Origin: an uncultured Clostridiaceae bacterium
Lineage (GTDB): Bacteria > Bacillota > Clostridia > TANB77 > CAG-508
Direction of reading: 5' to 3'
Assembly: GCA_947577025.1 (NCBI GenBank)
Contig: CANPTO010000019.1
Span: 1-39,967, forward strand
DNA length: 39,967 nt
In this document: one piece after another, positions 34,842-39,967 of the stretch
Layout of the letters: the number at the start of each line of letters is the position of its first letter
Numbering within the stretch: position 1 is the first letter of the stretch
The notes under the pieces: model-generated
The model's input: the letters and a program-made list of their open reading frames with translations, nothing else
The model's database searches: none
What the model was told of the DNA's origin: nothing
Program-made: the position numbers and the translations under genes

Positions 34842-35033
34842 TATGTTTTCACTTGTGAGCCACGTGGAGTGTTGCTCGGTGCTATATCTAAAGAATTAGA
34901 TAAAATAGTTGAATTTACTGCTTTTGAGGATTTTATTAGTTTTGAGAGAAAAGGTAAAAATAAGGTTAAAAGAGTTGAAAATAATAAAATTAAGGTAACG
35001 ATAGAAGTTGATATGGTGTGCGGAGTAGTATAA
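34842..35033 (+). pseudogene. C-terminal remnant of an unrecognised protein
   Basis: A frame without a start reads FTCEPRGVLLGAISKELDKI and then VEFTAFEDFISFERKG, ending DMVCGVV and TAA. It looks like a genuine protein tail of about 60 residues. No family can be named with confidence. It sits just after jetD and points to another deleted gene. Confidence 0.35.
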
Positions 35034-35143
35034 TTTGATTATAGAAAATATGAATGTTTGGAGATAAAACTTAATTGGAAGTGTTTGGAAAAGCACTTTC
35101 TTTTTTTGAACTTTTGTGATAATATGATGAAAAGGAGAAAGAT

Positions 35144-36049
35144 ATGGAATTAGATCAGCAACATTATATACCTAAAAGTTATATTAAGAGATTTTCTATT
35201 AAAAATAAGATAAAAGTATATGATAAAGAATTAAAAAAGTTTTTTATAACTAATCCTAATAATATAGCTAAAGAAAAAGGATATAATTGTGTGAAAGAAA
35301 AAAATATAAAGGAAAAATGTGTAGAAGAATATGGAAAAATATATCCAGAATCAATAAAAGAATTTCAAGAGATAGTAGATGATGAATTATTTCTTGAAAA
35401 AATGTTATCTAGAATTGAATCAGATGCAAATTCAATATTTAATTTACTGATTGCTAAAAATGATTTAATAAAAGATGAAACCATACAACAGAAATTATTA
35501 ATATTTTTCCACAGCATGATATATAGAAATCCATCATTTGAAAAGGCAAATAATTATATAAAGAATACAACAAAATCACAATTAGAAAAATTAGGGATAA
35601 GGAAAGAAAAAATGCCTAAATATATACTGGAAGATACTAAAGTACAACAACAAAGAGAATTATTAAGTATAGGAAGTCTATTAAGATTTTCAGATCAAAT
35701 TTATCCTTATTATGATTGGTATATAGGGTTAAATAATACTAAAATTGATTTAATCATAAATGATAATCCATGTAGAAATTTCTTTTTAAATGCAAATGAA
35801 ATTTGTTTTCCAATAAATACTAGAAATGCAATAATTCTATTAAAGAAAGATGGACTAGCATTTTTTACTAATGATAAACCAATAAATGATAATCAAATCA
35901 TAATGTCAGATTATGCAATAAAATTTAGCAATGCAATGATGGTTGCAAATTCAAAAAGATATATAATGTTTAATCCAAAAAATGATGATATTGAAAAGTG
36001 GATAAGATACTCAGAAGAAAATAATTTACTGATAGAAAACAATATTTAA
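35144..36049 (+). CDS. DUF4238 family protein
   Basis: The protein has 301 residues, starting at ATG after AAAAGGAGA. The N-terminal signature QQHYIPKSYIKRFS is typical of DUF4238. The helical middle has LLIFFHSMIYRNPSFEKANN, and a later segment LIINDNPCRNFF corresponds to the family's S/N-DNPV motif. Members are frequent in bacterial defence islands, and the activity is unknown. The stop is directly adjacent to an upstream in-frame ATG of the next ORF. The true start of that nuclease gene is 48 bases later. Probably co-transcribed with the Mrr-like and YhcG genes. Confidence 0.75.
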   Translation: MELDQQHYIPKSYIKRFSIKNKIKVYDKELKKFFITNPNNIAKEKGYNCVKEKNIKEKCVEEYGKIYPESIKEFQEIVDDELFLEKMLSRIESDANSIFNLLIAKNDLIKDETIQQKLLIFFHSMIYRNPSFEKANNYIKNTTKSQLEKLGIRKEKMPKYILEDTKVQQQRELLSIGSLLRFSDQIYPYYDWYIGLNNTKIDLIINDNPCRNFFLNANEICFPINTRNAIILLKKDGLAFFTNDKPINDNQIIMSDYAIKFSNAMMVANSKRYIMFNPKNDDIEKWIRYSEENNLLIENNI

Positions 36050-36096
36050 TGAAAATATTATTTAGGAAAATGATACAAATAAAGGAGGATATATTA

Positions 36097-36675
36097 ATGT
36101 TTATACCAACAAAAGAACATTTCTATGACATGACACCAGAAGAATTTGAAAAATATTCATTAGAGATTCTTAAAGAACAGACTAAAGGATTAGAAAACTT
36201 AGAAATACAGCATAATGTTATAATAAATAAAAATGATGGGAATTATCAAATAGATGGAATGGTACAATTTGAAGTGATGGGTATCAGATATGTTACTTTA
36301 GTTGAATGTAAACATTACAAAAATGCAATAACTAGAGAAAAAGTTCAAGTTTTATATGATAAAATTAGAGCAATAGGAGCGAATAAAGGTGTATTGATAG
36401 CTACATCAAATTTTCAAGCTGGAGCAATTAAATATGCAAAAGAACACGGAATTGCTTTGATACAAATAGTAGAAGCGGATCTAACATATGAGATTAGAAC
36501 GAAGCCAAATGTAATAATGATGAATGCATGTAAAAGTTTATATAATAATGGAAAACCATATATAGGAATTATGCAGATTGGAAGAAATTGCGGATTCTAT
36601 TGTAAATATTTAAGAAATGGTGATAACAATTTAAGAGATTTTTTAATTGAAGAGAAGGAGGAAATTTATGAGTGA
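36097..36675 (+). CDS. Mrr-like restriction endonuclease
   Basis: ATG 36097 is chosen for its AAAGGAGG site. The frame is open from 36049. The protein has 192 residues. The N-terminal part is MTPEEFEKYSLEILKE, like the start of the Mrr catalytic domain. The PD-(D/E)xK core is visible as NYQIDGMVQFE with the Asp near residue 50 and TLVECKHYKN (E-x-K near 70), followed by the conserved Gln/Lys helix VQVLYDKIRAIGANKGVLIATSNF. Mrr-type enzymes cut DNA, often methylated DNA. The YhcG start overlaps its end by 8 bases, so translation is probably coupled. Confidence 0.82.
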   Translation: MFIPTKEHFYDMTPEEFEKYSLEILKEQTKGLENLEIQHNVIINKNDGNYQIDGMVQFEVMGIRYVTLVECKHYKNAITREKVQVLYDKIRAIGANKGVLIATSNFQAGAIKYAKEHGIALIQIVEADLTYEIRTKPNVIMMNACKSLYNNGKPYIGIMQIGRNCGFYCKYLRNGDNNLRDFLIEEKEEIYE

Positions 36676-37690
36676 TAACCAAATAACAATACAACCAGAA
36701 GAATCATACAAAATAATTAGAAATAGTGTACTAATAGCACAATCAAAAGTATATACAGTTGTAAACTCTGCAATGGTACAAGCATATTGGGAGATAGGGC
36801 AAGAAATTCATAAAGCATGTGGAGAAAATGACAGAGCAGAATATGGTAAAAAACTATTACAATATTTATCAGAACAATTAACTAAAGAATTTGGAAAAGG
36901 GTTTACAGTTGCAAATTTGAAAAACATGAGACAATTTTATCGTACTTTTCCAATTCGCCAGACACTGTCTAGCGAATTGAGTTGGTCACATTATAATTTA
37001 TTAATGCGAATTGAAGATGATAAAGCAAGAGAATTTTATGCTATTGAAAGCTCTAAAGCAAATTGGAGTGTAAGACAATTGAAGAGACAAATAGGAACAT
37101 TTTATTATGAAAGATTATTAGTAAGTCAAGATAAAGAAAGTGTTGTAAATGAAATAGGATTACCAGAAAAAGTAGAACCTAAAAATATCATAAGAGATCC
37201 TTATGTATTAGAATTTTTGGGTTTAGAAGGAAATACAAGTTTTTATGAAAAAGATTTAGAACAAGCAATAATAGACCATTTACAAAAGTTTTTGTTAGAA
37301 CTAGGAAGAGGATTTTCATTTGTAGCAAGACAGCAAAAAATAACATTTGATGGCAGAAATTTCTTCATAGATTTAGTCTTTTACAACTATATACTAAAAT
37401 GCTTTGTAATAATTGATTTAAAATTGGGAGATTTAACACATCAAGATTTAGGACAAATGCAAATGTATGTAAATTACTATACAAGAGAGATGATGAACGA
37501 AGGAGATAGTCCACCAATAGGAATTGTATTATGTGCAGATAAAAGTGACCAAGTTGTAAAATATACTTTACCAGAAGATAATAATCAAATATTTGCTTCA
37601 AAATATAAATTATATTTGCCAACAGAAGAGGAATTTAAGAAAGAACTAAATTTAGAAAACTATGTTAAAAAAGAAGAAGAGGAAATATAA
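36668..37690 (+). CDS. YhcG / DUF1016 PDDEXK nuclease family protein
   Basis: ATG 36668 is preferred (GAGAAGGAGG site). An in-frame start at 36647 is possible. The protein has 340 residues, usual for the family. The N-terminal DUF1016 part has YWEIGQEIHKACGENDRAEYG, FSVANLKNM-like FTVANLKNMRQFYRTF and SWSHYNLLMRIED. The C-terminal nuclease has FVARQQKITFDGRNFFIDLV, then CFVIIDLKLGDLTHQDLGQMQMYVNYY with an I-D-L-K variant of the ExK motif. Members are linked to restriction or defence loci. The gene overlaps the Mrr-like gene and is followed by an AbiEii tail. Confidence 0.92.
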   Translation: MSDNQITIQPEESYKIIRNSVLIAQSKVYTVVNSAMVQAYWEIGQEIHKACGENDRAEYGKKLLQYLSEQLTKEFGKGFTVANLKNMRQFYRTFPIRQTLSSELSWSHYNLLMRIEDDKAREFYAIESSKANWSVRQLKRQIGTFYYERLLVSQDKESVVNEIGLPEKVEPKNIIRDPYVLEFLGLEGNTSFYEKDLEQAIIDHLQKFLLELGRGFSFVARQQKITFDGRNFFIDLVFYNYILKCFVIIDLKLGDLTHQDLGQMQMYVNYYTREMMNEGDSPPIGIVLCADKSDQVVKYTLPEDNNQIFASKYKLYLPTEEEFKKELNLENYVKKEEEEI

Positions 37691-37691
37691 A

Positions 37692-38000
37692 ATGAGAATA
37701 GGATTTGGATTTGTTTCAACAAGATACAAAGATATATTTGATTTTTATTATCTAATAAATAAAGAAGATTTAAACAAAGATAAGTTACTCAAATGTTTTG
37801 AGACCTTTATATTTAGCGATGAAACAATGAAAGAGAATACTTTAGAAGAGGTATTTAATCGATTAAAAAGAATATTAAATAATAAAAATTATTTAAGAAA
37901 TTTAAACACTGCTAAAAATAATTGGTTAGAGTTACCAATAAAAGATGTAACAAAAAGTGTACTAAATTATTTTGAAGCATTGCAAGTTATAGAAGTATAG
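37692..38000 (+). pseudogene. AbiEii/AbiGii-type nucleotidyltransferase toxin, C-terminal tail
   Basis: About 102 residues start at an ATG one base after the YhcG stop. The beginning MRIGFGFVSTRYKDIFDFYY matches the late AbiEii motif (STRYKD-x-FDxYYL). The family's nucleotide-binding GSxxD and central domain are missing, so it is a remnant. Full AbiEii toxins have about 250-300 residues and are paired with an AbiEi antitoxin, which is also absent. No ribosome site of its own is needed if it was fused by deletion. Confidence 0.7.
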
Positions 38001-38008
38001 GAGGAAAC

Positions 38009-39049
38009 ATGAATAAAAAGAATCTAAAAACAATTTTAGAAGTACTGTTAATTATATTAATGTTAATATTTTTAGTATTTATGGAAATAAATTCTAATGA
38101 AAAATACGAAAATATAGGAATAGAGAATTCAGAGTTAAACATATTGTTTTTTAATGTAGGACAAGCAGAAAGTATATTAATGACTAATAATAATACAAAT
38201 ATGTTGATAGATTGTGGAAATAGTTCAGATGGAAAGTATATTGCAAGATTTTTAAAAAGTCAAGGCATAGATGAATTAGATTATTTAATAGGAACACATA
38301 TAGATGAAGATCATATTGGTGGAATGCAAGAAGTTTTAACAAATATAAGGGTGAAAACATTATATATGCCATATAGTACATATGAAGAGCAATTCTATAC
38401 GCAATTAGAAGAATATATAAGAGAAAATGATATTAATCAACAACAAATAGAAAAGTCAAAAGATAAACAGTATAGCTTAGGAAATGCAAAATGGAAATGT
38501 TTAAATGTTGACAATTCTAATCCAAGTAACAAAAATAAATTTAATGATACATCAATAGTTATTCAACTTGAGTATGGAACTACAAAATATTTGTTTACAG
38601 GAGATTTAACAGACAATTTGGATAGTAAAATAGAAGGTTTAGAAAAAGTAGATGTATTAAAAGTTGCACATCATGGAGCAAAAGAATCGACTTCAAGTGA
38701 ATTTTTAAGTTTAGTAAAGCCAACTTACGCAATTATATCTGCAGGAAATAATGAAAATTATAATCATCCAGATTCAAGTGTTATAGAAAGATTAAAAGAT
38801 GCGAAAGTAGAAGCTGAGAATATATTTATAACAAAAAATCATGGAACAATTTGGCTTAAAAGTAATGGAAATAGTATAGTTATTGAGAAGTTAAAAGAAT
38901 TAAATTTAGATGGAGCAAATAAGGTAAGTTATAGGAGCATATTTCAAATATGTTCTTATTTTTTATTAGAATTAGTTAGAATTTTTTTGATAGGGATTAG
39001 AAACAGCAATATATTTGCTACCATCAAATTGAATATAATCAGCGTTTAG
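38009..39049 (+). CDS. ComEC-like metallo-beta-lactamase-fold hydrolase, membrane anchored
   Basis: The protein has 346 residues, starting at ATG after AGGAGG. There is one N-terminal membrane helix (residues about 9-27), then an extracellular MBL domain: NILFFNVGQAESILM, NMLIDCGNSSDGK, the zinc motif GTHIDEDHIGGMQE near residue 95, YLFTGDLTD near 190 and VLKVAHHGAKEST near 215. It resembles the C-terminal nuclease-like domain of ComEC in stand-alone secreted form. The last 40 or so residues (after NLDGANKV) are unlike the family and overlap the convergent gene by 78 bases, so the native stop may have been lost. Confidence 0.85.
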   Translation: MNKKNLKTILEVLLIILMLIFLVFMEINSNEKYENIGIENSELNILFFNVGQAESILMTNNNTNMLIDCGNSSDGKYIARFLKSQGIDELDYLIGTHIDEDHIGGMQEVLTNIRVKTLYMPYSTYEEQFYTQLEEYIRENDINQQQIEKSKDKQYSLGNAKWKCLNVDNSNPSNKNKFNDTSIVIQLEYGTTKYLFTGDLTDNLDSKIEGLEKVDVLKVAHHGAKESTSSEFLSLVKPTYAIISAGNNENYNHPDSSVIERLKDAKVEAENIFITKNHGTIWLKSNGNSIVIEKLKELNLDGANKVSYRSIFQICSYFLLELVRIFLIGIRNSNIFATIKLNIISV

Positions 39050-39313
39050 TGCAGATTGATCAAGTAGTTCTGAAGGAATATGATATTTTTCTGAATGTTT
39101 TTGAGAAGTATCTAAACAAGAAGCAAATCCATCTTCAATGTAATCAACTTCAAAAATAGTATCTTTGGGAAGTTTAGTATAATCATAGTTCATATGTTGC
39201 CTTAATATACTTCGTTGTAAGTCGTGAAGAAATTCATCTATAAAAGAATTTTTTAAATTTGTTTTGTGGATTGCATTATCAAGATTATTAAGAATAGGTT
39301 CAAATAAATTCAA
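38972..39313 (-). CDS. unrecognised 113-residue protein
   Basis: TTG 39313 is chosen for its AGGAGG site at 7 bases. The open frame reaches up to an ATG at 39388, but without a ribosome site. The N-terminal half is helical (LFEPILNNLDNAIHKTNLKN), with DEFLHDLQRSILRQ, then DTIFEVDYIEDGFASCLD and SALNADYIQFDGSKYIAVSNP. The last part contains no known motif. It is convergent with the MBL gene and overlaps its 3' end by 78 bases. Function unknown. Confidence 0.65.
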   Translation of the reverse strand: MNLFEPILNNLDNAIHKTNLKNSFIDEFLHDLQRSILRQHMNYDYTKLPKDTIFEVDYIEDGFASCLDTSQKHSEKYHIPSELLDQSALNADYIQFDGSKYIAVSNPYQKNSN

Positions 39314-39655
39314 GTAAAAACCTCCTTTCTTAGATTTTATATGTTTTAATGGGAAAATAAAAGAAGAAATACAACTATTATATATCACAGGAAATAAAAA
39401 AGTTCAATAAAACTTACATAATTTGAAAAGGAAATTTATAAAAATATAATTCTATATATTAAATTAAATAAAAAATTAAACTTTTTTCAAAAAAATGCAA
39501 CATTTATTAAAAAAAATGTGTTTATAGTAGTAGAGAAAAAATTGTGGAATAAAAAATATAGAAATTTTGAAAAAATTCCCCATTACAAAAAATTTTCGTG
39601 TTCTTAATAAGTATAAAAACGAAAATAAAACTATTATAAAGGAGTTTAATAAAAC
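39314..39655. other. AT-rich intergenic region
   Basis: No gene is seen between the divergent starts at 39313 (minus) and 39656 (plus). Both flanks carry strong ribosome sites. Promoters must lie here, but none is clear. Confidence 0.4.
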
Positions 39656-39829
39656 ATGAGCAGTAAAATAATTATTAACAAATTCAAAAAAGGAAAAATA
39701 AACAACAAGCAAATGGAGGGAAGTTTGGAGTTACTTGCATTAAACCAAATACATGAAAAAGGATTAATTACAGACAGTACATACCAAAGTATAAAAGAAA
39801 GAATAATAAGAGAATATAAAATTATATGA
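39656..39829 (+). CDS. small 57-residue helical protein
   Basis: ATG follows AAAGGAG at 10 bases. The peptide has a basic N-terminus (MSSKIIINKFKKGKINNKQ) and a helix-turn-helix-like end LNQIHEKGLITDSTYQSIKE. The GLIT-x-x-x-Y/F-x-x-I pattern resembles the short helical (SHOCT-like) proteins found just before serine recombinase genes in clostridial mobile elements. That association is inference. Confidence 0.55.
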   Translation: MSSKIIINKFKKGKINNKQMEGSLELLALNQIHEKGLITDSTYQSIKERIIREYKII

Positions 39830-39901
39830 AATGACTTGTTAATATTAGAGAACAGAGTTAGAATACACAACCGTAAGGTTGATTGTCGGATTGGAGGAAA
39901 T

Positions 39902-39967
39902 ATGCAAGTCACTGGTGTTAGAATAGATATATGGACACATTTTATGAGAGAGTGTATAATAAATTAT
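39902..39967 (+). CDS. start of an unidentified gene, cut by the window end
   Basis: An ATG after GGAGGAAAT opens 22 codons (MQVTGVRIDIWTHFMRE and onward) to the last base. It is too short to identify. Position 73 bases after the small protein suggests a shared transcript. Confidence 0.4.
   Translation, partial: MQVTGVRIDIWTHFMRECIINY

Noticed and set aside
34842..35033. Short tail after jetD considered as part of the Wadjet system
   Set aside because: It resembles none of the four Jet proteins that I can recall and has no start codon, so it was left as an unrecognised remnant.

Overview
The window is very AT-rich and comes from a low-GC Gram-positive bacterium (Bacillota, Clostridia-like, probably uncultured). 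The evidence is a conserved rimP-nusA-ylxR-ylxQ-infB-rbfA-nrnA-truB block, a T-box leader on a single-subunit glycyl-tRNA synthetase, a PPi-type pyruvate phosphate dikinase, frequent TTG starts with strong Shine-Dalgarno sites, and a truncated prepilin of a type common in this group. No tRNA, rRNA or CRISPR array was seen.

Layout. 1-6.3 kb is a decayed accessory stretch: an ORF tail, a HEPN (ApeA-like) protein, a RhuM protein, a ParB-like gene broken by a partial copy of rhuM, an unrecognised pair with a frameshift, an IspD-type cytidylyltransferase and a Fic remnant. 6.3-17 kb is housekeeping: polA (split by a frameshift), a small membrane protein, a lytic transglycosylase, an AIM24-family protein, T-box plus glyQS, a 22-codon peptide cassette and ppdK. 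17.2-23.4 kb holds mostly unknown genes (three unrecognised ORFs, a stand-alone DnaJ-type zinc protein, a surface protein, a short unknown) with a dCMP-deaminase-like gene and a PepV-type dipeptidase. Two copies of a 102-bp MITE-like element, a deleted third copy and a chimeric prepilin/FGE remnant also lie here. 23.5-31.9 kb is the rimP-truB translation operon, with dispersed inverted repeats in several gaps. A 6S-like RNA follows at about 32.05-32.24 kb. 32.3-39 kb is a second accessory island: a decayed Wadjet system (C-terminal jetC fragment plus intact jetD), a DUF4238 gene, an Mrr-like endonuclease, a YhcG/DUF1016 nuclease, an AbiEii tail and a ComEC-like metallo-beta-lactamase protein. 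Small ORFs close the window.

The two accessory islands look like defence islands in decay: several immunity families are present, but many are truncated, frameshifted or without partners. The most intact candidate unit is DUF4238 / Mrr-like / YhcG at 35144-37690. Several families of non-coding dispersed repeats occupy the gaps. They fall between genes of the infB operon, after polA and infB, and inside the glyQS leader. Single-base frameshifts interrupt polA, truB, the jetC fragment and one small gene. These may be real decay or consensus errors and should be checked in reads before biological use.
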